Source: Allohoeflea poritis
GTDB lineage: Bacteria; Pseudomonadota; Alphaproteobacteria; Rhizobiales; Rhizobiaceae
NCBI RefSeq assembly: GCF_027889715.1
Contig: NZ_JAPJZH010000004.1
Span: 62,001 to 126,000 of the forward strand
Direction of reading: 5' to 3'
DNA: 64,000 nucleotides
The notes beneath the pieces were generated by a model. That model ran no database searches. It saw only the letters and a program-made list of their open reading frames with translations, and was not told where the DNA came from. Of the stretch, positions 14,727 through 23,983 are shown piece after piece. Within the stretch, counting starts at the first letter, position 1; every line of letters starts with the position of its first letter. The position numbers and the translations under genes were made by a program.

Positions 14727-16276
14727 GCTATGTGCGTGTCTCCACGCAAAAGCAAGGCGAAGGCGTGTCGTTGGAAGCCCAGAAAGAGGCAATCCTTGGC
14801 TTTGCCGAACGAAACAACCTGACCATCTCAAAATGGTTTGAGGAAAAGCAGACCGCGGCCAAGAGAGGCCGTCCTGTTTTCAATCAGATGATTGCTGCCC
14901 TCAAGCGCGGCCGGGCCGATGGTGTCGTGATGCACAAGATCGACCGAAGCGCCCGTAACTTTGCCGACTGGGCCAAAATAGGCGATCTCTCAGATGCTGG
15001 AATCGATGTCTACTTTGTCACGGAGACGCTCGATTTTCGTTCCCGTGGTGGACGACTGGCGGCTGACATCCAGGCAGTGGTGGCAGCTGACTACATCCGC
15101 AATCTTCGCGACGAAGCGCGTAAAGGCATTGAAGGGCGGTTGAAGCAGGGATTGTATCCTTTCAAGGCTCCGCTTGGTTATCTTGATCAGGGTGGCGGTC
15201 AGCCAAAGATCCCAGATCCCGTCCGAGCGTCTTTGGTAAAACGAGCTTTTGACCTCTATGGCAGCGGACAACACTCCATTCGGTCGCTGGTCATCGAAAT
15301 GGAACGTCTCGGACTGCGAAATGAACAGGGTAAACCCATGTCCAAATGCGCCATAGAGAACATGCTCCAGAACCCATTTTACTACGGCATTATTCGCATC
15401 AAGCGAACCGGGGCCGTGTATCAGGGCGTGCACGAGCCACTGATTTCTTCCAACCTGTACTCCCAGGTGCAAAACATAAAGGCTGGCAAACGGGTAAAAA
15501 AAGTCACCCGTCACCGCTTTACCTACCGTCGCTTGTTTCGCTGCGCGCATTGCCAGGCGGCAATGACCCCGGAAAGGCAAAAGGGTCATGTCTACTATCG
15601 ATGTCAGACGCCAGGATGTGCAACCAAGTGTGTGCGGGAGGAGCAGGTTGAAGCAGCTGTATCAGCCATGCTGAGCAAGGTTGCATTAAGCGATGAGCAC
15701 AAAGCCGAAATAACCAGGTCCGTCGAGTGCTGGAGCCAGGAACGAAATGACACGGACAGCACACAGACCTACGCCATGCAGCTCGAAAAATCACAGCAGC
15801 GATTGGAACGGTTGGAAGACGCCGTTATCGATCAGCTCATTGATAAAGACACCTACCATCGTCGCCGGAAGAAATTGCTGTTGGAACATACCAAACTGCA
15901 GGAACTACATGCCGAGCATCAAAATAGACAGCTCAAGCCCGGTCTGGTCGTTCAATTTCTCGAACTGATTAAAAACCTTTCAGAACACTACAAAATAGCC
16001 AAGCCGGACGAAAAACGAGAGATCGTGGAGATTGCCACCTCGAACCGGACAGTTGTTGGAAAAAACATCTATATTGAGCCGGCTAAGTGGCTTGCAACAG
16101 CACAAACTGCGATAGGTGTCTTGTGTGGTCCCCCATATCGTACCACATCTCGAACGCGCACCAAGTTGCGAAATCAGCAAATCGAAGCTCTCGCCGATTT
16201 AACGTCGTCAGGCATGGTGGAGAAGATCGAGGGCGTCTTTATAGACGATAATGAGCCGAATAAAGTTATTCGGTGA
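14711..16276 (+). CDS. Large serine recombinase (resolvase/invertase family)
   Basis: 521 residues. The N-terminal resolvase domain begins LGYVRVSTQKQ with the nucleophilic serine at residue 11, and DRSARN carries the conserved Arg residues near 78-82. A recombinase domain spans about 150-260, followed by a zinc-ribbon (FRCAHC, YYRCQTPGC) near 275-305 and a coiled-coil segment near 355-410. This is the layout of large serine integrases that insert phages and conjugative elements without accessory factors. It overlaps the ATPase gene by 4 bases (GTGA). No target duplication or att pair could be identified by eye. Confidence 0.95.
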   Translation: MQQCLGYVRVSTQKQGEGVSLEAQKEAILGFAERNNLTISKWFEEKQTAAKRGRPVFNQMIAALKRGRADGVVMHKIDRSARNFADWAKIGDLSDAGIDVYFVTETLDFRSRGGRLAADIQAVVAADYIRNLRDEARKGIEGRLKQGLYPFKAPLGYLDQGGGQPKIPDPVRASLVKRAFDLYGSGQHSIRSLVIEMERLGLRNEQGKPMSKCAIENMLQNPFYYGIIRIKRTGAVYQGVHEPLISSNLYSQVQNIKAGKRVKKVTRHRFTYRRLFRCAHCQAAMTPERQKGHVYYRCQTPGCATKCVREEQVEAAVSAMLSKVALSDEHKAEITRSVECWSQERNDTDSTQTYAMQLEKSQQRLERLEDAVIDQLIDKDTYHRRRKKLLLEHTKLQELHAEHQNRQLKPGLVVQFLELIKNLSEHYKIAKPDEKREIVEIATSNRTVVGKNIYIEPAKWLATAQTAIGVLCGPPYRTTSRTRTKLRNQQIEALADLTSSGMVEKIEGVFIDDNEPNKVIR

Positions 16277-17445
16277 AAAACCATCAAGAATACATCACCA
16301 TCCTCGGTCATAAACTCGGTCGGCAGCCGCATGTGTCTTTCGGTATTCGTCAACCGGACAGACTGTTTCATCAATACATAATCGGTCAAACCGGTACGGG
16401 TAAATCAACGCTTCTTCGCAATATGATGATCCAGGACGCGGCCAATTCACAAGGTTTCTGCCTGATTGACCCGCACGGAGATTTAGCCGAAGCGGTTCGA
16501 GCGAATGTGGATTGTGAAACGCTGTACTGGCACACCGCTGACCCGGACTGCCCGCTTGGATACAATCCACTCACCTACGTCAGCTCCGAATATCGGCCGC
16601 TGGTCGCTTCGGGACTCATAGACACGTTGAAAAAACAGTGGGCTGATGCATGGGGTGCTCGTATGGAGCACTTATTGCGGTACGCGCTTCTGGCGCTTCT
16701 CGATCGTCCACAATCGACGCTCCAAGATATCATGCCAATGTTCCTGAATACGTCATTTCGCAAACAGGTCGTTGCAGAAGTTCATGATGGGCAAGTCAAA
16801 CATTTTTGGATGTCAGAATTTCCCAAGATGAACTACAAATCTGCAGCAGATGGGGTCGCACCAATCGCAAATAAACTGGGTGCATTCTTGGCTCACCCGG
16901 TCATTCGCAAAGCTGTTTGCGAGCCCACACAACCGCTCCGTTTCCGACAAATCATGGATGAGGGACAAACGCTAATCGTGAACCTCGCCAAAGGCAAGCT
17001 CGGCTCGGATGTCTCCAACATCCTGGGCGGATTGATCGTTTCAAGCGTTGCTCACGGTGCATACAGTCGCCAGGACAGTCAAGAACAAGCACGTCAGCCC
17101 TTCATATTTTACGTCGATGAATTTCATTCCTTCACCACCGAGGCATTGGGGATCATGCTTTCGGAATTGCGCAAATATCGGGTCGGAATTGTTGCAGCTA
17201 CGCAATTTGCCAGACAAGTTTCACAAGAGGTCCACGAGGCTTTTTTGGGTAACGTTGGCACTATTCTTGTATTTCGGGTCGGTGCGACCGATGCCGCAAC
17301 ATTCAGCAAGCAATTTGGGCATAAAATTCCGACAGAACCGGACTTAGTAAATCTTCCCAACCATGAGATGTACATAAAATTGATGATTGATGGCGCGCAG
17401 TGTAAACCGTTTTCAGCAACGACATATGCGCACCTCACACGATAG
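16273..17445 (+). CDS. HerA/TraD-type DNA-translocating ATPase
   Basis: 390 residues from GTG 16273, overlapping the recombinase stop. Walker A is GQTGTGKST (38-46) with CLIDPHGD shortly after, and Walker B is FIFYVDEFH near 278-286, followed by an ATQFARQ segment typical of type IV secretion DNA-binding and HerA-like ATPases. The protein lacks the N-terminal membrane segments of full conjugation coupling proteins and is shorter than TraD. Coupling with the recombinase suggests it moves or positions DNA during excision or transfer of the element. No other conjugation genes are present in the window. Confidence 0.85.
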   Translation: MKNHQEYITILGHKLGRQPHVSFGIRQPDRLFHQYIIGQTGTGKSTLLRNMMIQDAANSQGFCLIDPHGDLAEAVRANVDCETLYWHTADPDCPLGYNPLTYVSSEYRPLVASGLIDTLKKQWADAWGARMEHLLRYALLALLDRPQSTLQDIMPMFLNTSFRKQVVAEVHDGQVKHFWMSEFPKMNYKSAADGVAPIANKLGAFLAHPVIRKAVCEPTQPLRFRQIMDEGQTLIVNLAKGKLGSDVSNILGGLIVSSVAHGAYSRQDSQEQARQPFIFYVDEFHSFTTEALGIMLSELRKYRVGIVAATQFARQVSQEVHEAFLGNVGTILVFRVGATDAATFSKQFGHKIPTEPDLVNLPNHEMYIKLMIDGAQCKPFSATTYAHLTR

Positions 17446-17512
17446 CGACCAATGGCCGTTGATTTTTTGCCTTAGGAGTTGTTTGTATGCGCCGCCGTGT
17501 AGAAAATTTCGA

Positions 17513-18076
17513 CTATTGTTGTTTTGCAATAAAATTATAGAGCTTTGCTACAGCGTCATTAAGGTCGGTGTCACCTATGATCAAATCGGCAGCTGAAATA
17601 ATCTGCTTGTAAACAGCTGATTCACTTTCGTGTGTTTCGTGCTGCTTTAAGATGTTTGGTCGCAAATTATCTCGTTTTTCGATCCGTTTTATTCGTTCAT
17701 TCTCTGAGACATTGATATATACTAGGAATAGTGGCACAGGGTGTATTATGTTGGAAACTGCGGGTATCGTTTCTGCATATCTCATGCCATCTAAAAGTAA
17801 TTTATTTTCCTTATTCCATCCACTTTTATTAATCACTTCGGTCACCAAGTCTATGTGATTGTGCTTCGAAAAATATTCATCGGTTATATTTTGGAAAACT
17901 TCTCTGTTACTTGGAAGATTTCGATCTTCCGCCAATTTTCGGAAAAATGTACCAAAACTAGCCACTGCAAAATCATGCTCCTCGCACAGGCGCCGGATGA
18001 AAGTTGTTTTACCACTGCCGATTTTACCGGAAACCCCGATTGCAAATCTGTCGAGTTTGTTCCAATTGCGCTCCAT
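17513..18076 (-). CDS. P-loop nucleotide kinase-like protein
   Basis: 187 residues. A Walker A motif GKIGSGKT lies at about 17-24, followed by a HDFAVASFGTFFR strand-helix as in dephospho-CoA, adenylate and deoxynucleoside kinases, LLLDGMRYAET near 95, and a lid-like basic region (RIKRIEKRDNLRPN) near 132. Last gene of a minus-strand operon starting at 21396, with 14 bases to the gene before it. Low GC sets this operon apart from the core genome. Probable role is phosphorylation of a nucleotide or small metabolite. Confidence 0.7.
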   Translation of the reverse strand: MERNWNKLDRFAIGVSGKIGSGKTTFIRRLCEEHDFAVASFGTFFRKLAEDRNLPSNREVFQNITDEYFSKHNHIDLVTEVINKSGWNKENKLLLDGMRYAETIPAVSNIIHPVPLFLVYINVSENERIKRIEKRDNLRPNILKQHETHESESAVYKQIISAADLIIGDTDLNDAVAKLYNFIAKQQ

Positions 18077-18090
18077 AACAGCACTAGCTT

Positions 18091-18714
18091 CTACTTTTCT
18101 AGAAGGGATACGATTTCGCGACTGATCTCCTCATTATTTGACATCTTCTTGCGCTTGGGTGCATGGCCGCGAGAAGCAATTGGCATCAAGGTTCTAGGGT
18201 TTCCCAATATCTCAGGCTCTGAAAGTACCAGGGTTAAGGCATCTTTTCCTGGAATTAATTTTGAAAAATGAAATACTCTTGGAGCAAGAAAATAAAATCC
18301 ACCTTCCTGTATGCGTTCGCTAGTTGATATTTCAAATGATGCCCTGTCACCCTCAGATGGAACACTATCGACACCTTCGCGCTGCTGAACTTCTGTTAAA
18401 AAGTATTCGCCATCCGCGCGCAATTCTACATCAAGAACACAATTCTCAATTTCACCATGAAGAACACAACTGGAAAGGCGCCAGATGTGATCGTGATAGG
18501 GAGTAATAGCCGATCCTAGTGATGCCAGATCTTGCTTCCAATAATGCAGGCGCAGAGTAGCAGAAGCCGTCTGACAGACTTCCGCCAGCAGAAACCCAAG
18601 CGGATGGTGTGTATAAACATAGTTGTTGCTTTCAATTTGGTTTCTCAAACCGCGTTTAATTGCACTGTAGTTGCGATCGCGAAACCACCGTCGGAATTCG
18701 TCCAACTCAGGCAT
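18091..18714 (-). CDS. Unknown protein, possible cupin-like fold
   Basis: 207 residues. A hydrophobic N-terminal region is followed by alternating beta-strand-like segments with PYHDHIWRLSSCVLHGEIEN near 72-91, where His-Asp-His resembles a cupin metal site, and by GGFYFLAPRVFHFSKLIPG near 137-155 with a later His. The C-terminus is basic (HAPKRKKM). No family recognised with certainty. Its start overlaps the stop of the upstream gene by 8 bases, so it belongs to the same coupled operon. Confidence 0.55.
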   Translation of the reverse strand: MPELDEFRRWFRDRNYSAIKRGLRNQIESNNYVYTHHPLGFLLAEVCQTASATLRLHYWKQDLASLGSAITPYHDHIWRLSSCVLHGEIENCVLDVELRADGEYFLTEVQQREGVDSVPSEGDRASFEISTSERIQEGGFYFLAPRVFHFSKLIPGKDALTLVLSEPEILGNPRTLMPIASRGHAPKRKKMSNNEEISREIVSLLEK

Positions 18715-19243
18715 TGCTTTGCTCGTATTGGACCAGCCAAAGTGTTGGCCGTTCGTCTCTCAACATGTCGAGACTTATGGTTGTATCTTTCTTGTATTTC
18801 TCAGAACCTGCCGACGGTAAGGTAGGCCTGCTCATAACCTTAAATGAGGTGCATTCGATTGCTGCTATAGAATTATGCAGCCGGAACCACGCCGGATATC
18901 TGCCACGAACATAGTAGTGCGGTGTTGCTCTAAAATCTGGCGATCCAATTCCCTCATCTCCGGGTGCAACTACAACCTTTGAACAGCGTGTTTTATAACA
19001 CTCCATTAGACCAGTATCAAAGAGTATTAGATCGATCTCTTTGCCGGTGCCGTTGAAAATGCTGGATAGAATGCTTTTGGGTGCTAATTCTTGATTTCGA
19101 GCCCACCAACCCCACCACGCGAAGCCATATTCATCTATCAATCTGGCATGTTCAGCAATATTTCCACGTGGCTCAGTAACCATGTCTCGAAACCGAAGCA
19201 GAATAGTAGTTCTATCCGAATCTACAGACTTTTTATTGGCCAT
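18707..19243 (-). CDS. Unknown operon protein
   Basis: 178 residues from ATG 19243; a start 60 bases upstream would overlap the methyltransferase gene more deeply. The segment EYGFAWWGWWARNQE near 48-62 is striking for its Trp content, and a strand-rich C-terminal half contains LILFDTGLMECYKTRCSKVVVAPG. I do not recognise the family. It overlaps both its upstream neighbour (methyltransferase) and downstream neighbour by about 10 bases, which argues for a real gene translated in series. Confidence 0.6.
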   Translation of the reverse strand: MANKKSVDSDRTTILLRFRDMVTEPRGNIAEHARLIDEYGFAWWGWWARNQELAPKSILSSIFNGTGKEIDLILFDTGLMECYKTRCSKVVVAPGDEGIGSPDFRATPHYYVRGRYPAWFRLHNSIAAIECTSFKVMSRPTLPSAGSEKYKKDTTISLDMLRDERPTLWLVQYEQSNA

Positions 19244-20507
19244 TCCGGTGTATCCAAATCGGCACAATGCGATGATAGATTGTACCTGCTCCGTCTTGTT
19301 CAATAGATTTGTTGCTCAAAAGTTGGTCCTTCCAACTTGGGCGATCCCACAGCATATCAAGATCAAAAGGCACTTTATAGCCGGTGCGGCCCAAGGGGAA
19401 CTCAAACTCAAACCCCTCCTGTATTCGGTTTATTGCATAATCGAAAGAGACACTGCTCATCATCAACAGAGCTCTACCACCAGATTGCAGTAGATGATCA
19501 AGGTTGTTTATTACGTCATCATACAGCTCCAAACCACTTATCGCCTTACCATAGCCCGTGGCTCCGAGCTTCTCTAGGCCATCATCTTCTTCTGGTACAT
19601 AGGGTGGATTGCAGACGATAATGTCAAACTTTTCACCTAGCGTTTGCGGTTTAAATTTCTCAGCTCGGACACTCACTGATACCATGCTTGAAGTCGGCCT
19701 ACGTCCATTGATCTGAAGGTTCTTTAGTGTGCAACTGGCAGCGTCTTCATTAATCTCGACCGAGACTATTCGCGAAGTTGCTGGATTTAGTGCAGCTGAG
19801 ACGGTTATCAATCCGCTACCAGGACCTACTTCCAATATTGATGTTGATTTCTTCTTTCTTTTGCGAAGTTCAATATTGAGTAATTCTGACAAGACAACTG
19901 TATCTACCGTTGGACCAAAAACGTTTTCCCGTTGCCTATCGACATGTACAATTGTTCCACGGTGATATACTAACTTGTCTACTGACGTCACTGCGGATTT
20001 AATTGCATTCTTTTCTCGGGGGGTTGAGTTTTCCAGAAATCCTTCTAAATCCAGCATTCCTGTTGGATTTTGTATTGCGGCTATTGGGCGAATGAAAACT
20101 GAACCTGGAGTTCCAGCACCTTCGTAGGAAACGAGCACGCTCAGATCAAAGCCCCCAGGAAAACATATAATGGCGCCTTTATCGCTAATGCGAACTTTTG
20201 ATTGGATAATTTCCAATTTTCTGGCTACTCGAAGTGAAAACACCTGCCAAACAGCGTGCAGGAAATGCTCCGATACTGACATCTCATGATCAGGGCCATA
20301 CAAACCAGAGTTCCAGGTCGACTCCCGGGTGATCCAGTTGTTTGGATGCCCCTCACCTAATCCCGATGATATGAATTCAAAGATCTCTGGCTCAGTAATA
20401 AGCCCTATTGTACTCGAATCTATTCTTCGTTCTTGTTCTTGTATAAATAAAGAAAAATTACCGGCATCGAGAGAATCTTTCGCAATGTCGAATTCAGACT
20501 TACTCAA
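19233..20507 (-). CDS. SAM-dependent methyltransferase with NPPY motif (PrmC/HemK-like core)
   Basis: 424 residues. The C-terminal 220 residues form the catalytic core: ILEVGPGSGLITVSAAL as motif I, VSVEIN as the acidic strand, and DIIVCNPPYVPEE near 295-307, the signature of enzymes that methylate planar amide or base nitrogens. The N-terminal 200 residues carry a strand-rich domain with ALRSIFI-like segments that I do not recognise. It overlaps the HAD gene by 8 bases. It may modify a peptide, protein or nucleotide made by the same operon. Confidence 0.8.
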   Translation of the reverse strand: MSKSEFDIAKDSLDAGNFSLFIQEQERRIDSSTIGLITEPEIFEFISSGLGEGHPNNWITRESTWNSGLYGPDHEMSVSEHFLHAVWQVFSLRVARKLEIIQSKVRISDKGAIICFPGGFDLSVLVSYEGAGTPGSVFIRPIAAIQNPTGMLDLEGFLENSTPREKNAIKSAVTSVDKLVYHRGTIVHVDRQRENVFGPTVDTVVLSELLNIELRKRKKKSTSILEVGPGSGLITVSAALNPATSRIVSVEINEDAASCTLKNLQINGRRPTSSMVSVSVRAEKFKPQTLGEKFDIIVCNPPYVPEEDDGLEKLGATGYGKAISGLELYDDVINNLDHLLQSGGRALLMMSSVSFDYAINRIQEGFEFEFPLGRTGYKVPFDLDMLWDRPSWKDQLLSNKSIEQDGAGTIYHRIVPIWIHRNGQ

Positions 20508-21396
20508 TACTATCCTCCATTAGATCGAGAAGAGTGAGATTTCGCTTTGGTAACAGCTGACTCACTTCTGAAAAACTCTCCACTTGAAAATCGGGTTGAA
20601 ATGATTGGTGATCGTAGGTATGAGCGACCTCTTCGTTGCTCCAATTAGTTATTTGCAATAGAGTTTGATTGTCTTTTGTTTGGGGGTCAAACACCGCCCC
20701 ATATTTCGCCCAAATTGTTTGAATACCTAGACTGGACGCTGGTGACAGGTCCTTGTTTCGGCTATCGCCGATGGCCCATATCTGTCCAACATCTTTCGGC
20801 AACATATCCAATGCCAATGTATATGGGTAAGGATTGGGTTTACTCTCTGACTTGTGAAATGTTGCGACTAGTTCAATGCGTGTCCTTTTTCGCTTTGAAC
20901 CGCTAACATATTTCACATTAACTGCTTCGGATGGACCAATACCTTCCCAAGCAACAATTCCTGAAACATACTTATCAAGACGCAGCTCAAACAAGCGCTT
21001 CTGAGCCAAATACAAAGGAGAATTTGTGACACAAAATAATAGGTGCCCATGCTTATGTATAAATTCAAGCCCCTCTTGGACACCGGGATATGGCTTTAAA
21101 TGAAATTTTTGAACCTTGCTGAATGCTCCTCGCCCTATTCTGACAAGATTTTCAACTTCACGGGAGCTAAGCCGTTTTACTGAATTAAGCTCTTGAATTG
21201 AAAATGCGTATTCTAACGAATCGTGGTGCGAATATACGGACCTAAAATCCGAAACCAAATCATCAAATGGAAGATTGAGTTCCCTTGATAAGGCATGGCA
21301 CATGGCGCGGAAACTCGGTGCGAAAAACCTTCCCCAGTCGTAAAGTGTGTTATCGATGTCTGCCAGCACCACGTGCTTTCTGGAGCCCATATTCAT
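20500..21396 (-). CDS. HAD-superfamily hydrolase
   Basis: 298 residues, first gene of the minus-strand operon. Motif I is LADIDNTLYDW with nucleophile Asp13 and Asp15. Motif II is CVTNSP near 124, the conserved Lys is in ESKPNPYPY near 190, and motif III/IV is AIGDSRNKD near 208-216. A helical cap lies between motif I and II. The arrangement matches phosphatases of the nucleotidase and phosphoglycolate type. It probably removes a phosphate from a small metabolite, opposite in sense to the kinase at the end of the operon. Confidence 0.85.
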   Translation of the reverse strand: MNMGSRKHVVLADIDNTLYDWGRFFAPSFRAMCHALSRELNLPFDDLVSDFRSVYSHHDSLEYAFSIQELNSVKRLSSREVENLVRIGRGAFSKVQKFHLKPYPGVQEGLEFIHKHGHLLFCVTNSPLYLAQKRLFELRLDKYVSGIVAWEGIGPSEAVNVKYVSGSKRKRTRIELVATFHKSESKPNPYPYTLALDMLPKDVGQIWAIGDSRNKDLSPASSLGIQTIWAKYGAVFDPQTKDNQTLLQITNWSNEEVAHTYDHQSFQPDFQVESFSEVSQLLPKRNLTLLDLMEDSIE

Positions 21397-21440
21397 ATGC
21401 TAGCATATCCTTTCTAAAGAGCCATTAGACGGGTTTGGCG

Positions 21441-21881
21441 ATGCGTATTTTTCGGTCACGACGCTATCAAAGCGGATGGAGATGGTGCATTTGGCGCTGG
21501 ACGGACGTCGACCCAATTGGGGAAGGTGACATTTACCTCACCAGGTTACACTTCTTTCAAACACCATGGTGCAGCATAATGCTGCATTGGCTTAAGCGAC
21601 CCGATCCCCAACCCGATTTACATGATCATCCAAACGACTTCATATCCATCGTAATTCGGGGCTGTTATCAAGAAGAAGTCCCAAAAGGTGATGGGTCACT
21701 GGCGCGCAAAGTACGTGAAATTCGGTTTTTAAACTTGGTAAGAGCGGAAAACCGGCACCGCATAGTCAATGTAGCTACCCCAACAATAACTCTTGTGCTG
21801 GCAAACAAAGTCAAAAGAGAGTGGGGTTTTTGGGTCGATGGGGAATTTGTCCCTTGGCGTAAATACGAATGGCGTAAATAA
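21441..21881 (+). CDS. Small cupin-like protein
   Basis: 146 residues from ATG 21441; the frame also contains a TTG six bases upstream. The segment DLHDHPNDFISIVIRGCYQEE near 57-77 is a cupin-type metal motif (H-x-H, then a Gly turn), with a second strand RHRIVN near 105 giving the last His. It is rich in Trp and Arg at the N-terminus. Divergent from the HAD operon with about 45 bases between the starts, so the two probably share a regulatory region. A metal-dependent isomerase or dioxygenase role is possible. Confidence 0.65.
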   Translation: MRIFRSRRYQSGWRWCIWRWTDVDPIGEGDIYLTRLHFFQTPWCSIMLHWLKRPDPQPDLHDHPNDFISIVIRGCYQEEVPKGDGSLARKVREIRFLNLVRAENRHRIVNVATPTITLVLANKVKREWGFWVDGEFVPWRKYEWRK

Positions 21882-21892
21882 AATGTTGAAAC

Positions 21893-22264
21893 TCACAGTA
21901 GCGTTTGTGACCCAATCTCTTTAGATTTTTTATTGAATTTCTCAGCAATAGCATCACTGAGATTAATTTCTTGGCTCTGAGCCAACAAATCCAGGTAAAT
22001 TACAGTATCTGCTATTTCCTCAGCTAGCATTCGCTTAAGCTCAATGTCTTCAATTTCGGAACTGACTAAATTATCTCTTTGCCGAATAATTGTCTTAACG
22101 ACATGGGCAACTTCACCTAATTCGCCAACACAAGCCGCAAGCCACTCCGAAGGTGTCCAATCCGCGAGCTGGTGGTTGAAGCCGTCTTCCGCTTCGCATC
22201 TTGCTCGGTTTGCTGAACTGAACTGTTCAAACGTCAAATTTTCTGGTGATATGTTTTTTCTCAT
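21893..22264 (-). CDS. MazG-like nucleotide pyrophosphohydrolase
   Basis: 123 residues from ATG 22264; an upstream ATG at 22285 is possible. The all-alpha NTP-PPase metal pattern is visible: CVGELGEVAHVVK near 49-61 gives the first EXXE-like pair, and LAEEIADTVIYLDLL near 87-101 gives EExxD. Such enzymes hydrolyse NTPs to NMPs and often occur in phages and islands. It converges on the cupin-like gene, with 11 bases between the stops. Confidence 0.8.
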   Translation of the reverse strand: MRKNISPENLTFEQFSSANRARCEAEDGFNHQLADWTPSEWLAACVGELGEVAHVVKTIIRQRDNLVSSEIEDIELKRMLAEEIADTVIYLDLLAQSQEINLSDAIAEKFNKKSKEIGSQTLL

Positions 22265-23203
22265 ATCGAAATCGTACCACACCATAGTTTTGAAATGCTC
22301 TCTTATGGAGCTTCCTATGATCCAGATTCCATATCAACTGAAAATGGGTCAATCCCAATTTATGTGATTTGTTCAATTTACTCATTACCACGGCGGAGCG
22401 TCAGCAGCATCCAAACAAGGTCAGTACATGAATGCGTCAAGCTATAGATGGTTGGCGATAGTATTCTCTGGCTGAACACAGAGCCACCGTGTGTTCACTA
22501 GATTCCAGCTCTTTGGCAGTCGCAAGTTCATAGCCTACGTGCGCTGGGAGGAAATTGCCGGCCGGCATCGTATGACAAAAGCTGATGGTAAAGATGGACT
22601 TGGAGGCGTCGGAAAAATCCTCTGGCAGCGGGTGTACATTGCAAGCCGACACAATGATAAACTGAACCAGAGCGAACGTGCGTGAAATAAAGTGTGAATG
22701 ATTGGAAACCAAAGATTCCTTCAACCACTTGTCGATGAGTTTCTGAGCGCGGGTAAAGACAGAGTTCATACCCGAATTGACGACGTAGCGTAAATTGCCG
22801 CTGTCTGGGTGTCTATCAAGCCGATTGAAAAATTGTCATCCACAAAGTCGCCCATTTGGTAGTCATGGCTTTCAAGCACGGTGCTCTATTCGACGTTTTC
22901 AGTATCTGAATTGTATGTGCTTTCTCATTGCAGATAGCATAAATCCATTCTTATCAGTAAATTGAAAAGTGGCCCTTGCAACATTCAACTGACAAAAGGG
23001 AATGATACCCCAATAAATCCTGCAGTTTGTCATCCGTGGCATATCACCGCTGAGGTAACTGTCCTTCGCGATCGCAGTTACCTATTTCGTTGTTCGCACA
23101 GGTCTTATGCGTGGCCCAAATACCTGGCATATATCGGCTACTTGTGGAGATGAATTGTCCTGATACCAAGCAACGATGCTGGCGGCATTTTCAGGCAAAT
23201 TGC
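22265..23203. other. No supported gene
   Basis: AT-rich stretch of about 940 bases. A 110-codon open frame on the minus strand (22437-22769) has no family resemblance and no clear ribosome site, and frames on the plus strand are equally short. It may hold decayed mobile DNA. I saw no convincing inverted repeats or RNA structure. Confidence 0.5.
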
Positions 23204-23830
23204 TCAGCTTCCAAGTGCTTCGCTCACCTCCTCACGCGTCCACGGTGGCTCCGGGAAATATTCGAGCAGTCCTTGACACTTCTTTGAAACGATCTCGCCG
23301 TATTCAGCTGTGACCAAATTGAGGGTCATGTCGATCCCGGCGGAAATACCCGCAGAAGACCATAGTTTGCCGTCGCAGACGTAGCGTTTGTCTTTGGCCA
23401 AGCGGACATTCGGAAATCTAGACTCAAAACGTGGGTGTGACATCCAATGTGTCGCGATTGACTTTCCATTTGCGAGTCCAGCTCCAGCCACCAGGAATGC
23501 GCCTGTACAAACGCTTGCCACAACTCGACTGTCTGTGCCGAGCTTGTGCACCCCAGCGATTAATTCTCCATCGTCCGCAAACTGGCCCGTATCTCCCCCA
23601 GGGACCACAAGCAGGTCGAAGCCATCGAAATCAACCAAGCTACCTTCAACATTGATTGTGGTGCCGGACAAGTGATCCTTGACTGGTCGACCGTCTTTTG
23701 ACACGCGAAGGACACTGGCAGGCTCCTCAGAGTGTCTTGCAGCCCAGCCGAGAACACCCAGTGGTCCCTCGAAATCTAGTCGCTCAATTCCGTCAAAGAC
23801 AACTACGCCAACTGTCTTGAATGTGCCCAT
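23204..23830 (-). CDS. DJ-1/PfpI family protein (isonitrile hydratase-like)
   Basis: 208 residues. The class I glutamine amidotransferase-like fold is visible: VGVVVFDGIERLDFEGPLGVL at the N-terminus with the conserved Glu, LLVVPGGD near 74, and VASVCTGAFLVAGAGL near 105 with the nucleophile-elbow Cys at about 108, followed by THWMSHP with His near 128. This pattern fits isocyanide hydratase and ThiJ/PfpI regulators lacking a DNA-binding domain. It stands alone. GC content is higher than in its neighbours. Confidence 0.85.
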   Translation of the reverse strand: MGTFKTVGVVVFDGIERLDFEGPLGVLGWAARHSEEPASVLRVSKDGRPVKDHLSGTTINVEGSLVDFDGFDLLVVPGGDTGQFADDGELIAGVHKLGTDSRVVASVCTGAFLVAGAGLANGKSIATHWMSHPRFESRFPNVRLAKDKRYVCDGKLWSSAGISAGIDMTLNLVTAEYGEIVSKKCQGLLEYFPEPPWTREEVSEALGS

Positions 23831-23983
23831 GTTGTCGATCCATCCTTTTTTGATGTCGGCACAGAATTATTACTTTACCCCGTCTAGGCGCCACAATGAC
23901 ACGCCTAGATTAATGCAACTTCTTATTGAATTTTATCTTATATGCGTCTGAAGGGATGACAATAGGAACAAATGGGAGACAAC

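Noticed and set aside
22437-22769. 110-codon minus-strand frame
   Set aside because: No ribosome site, no recognisable family, and neighbouring frames are equally open; left unannotated.
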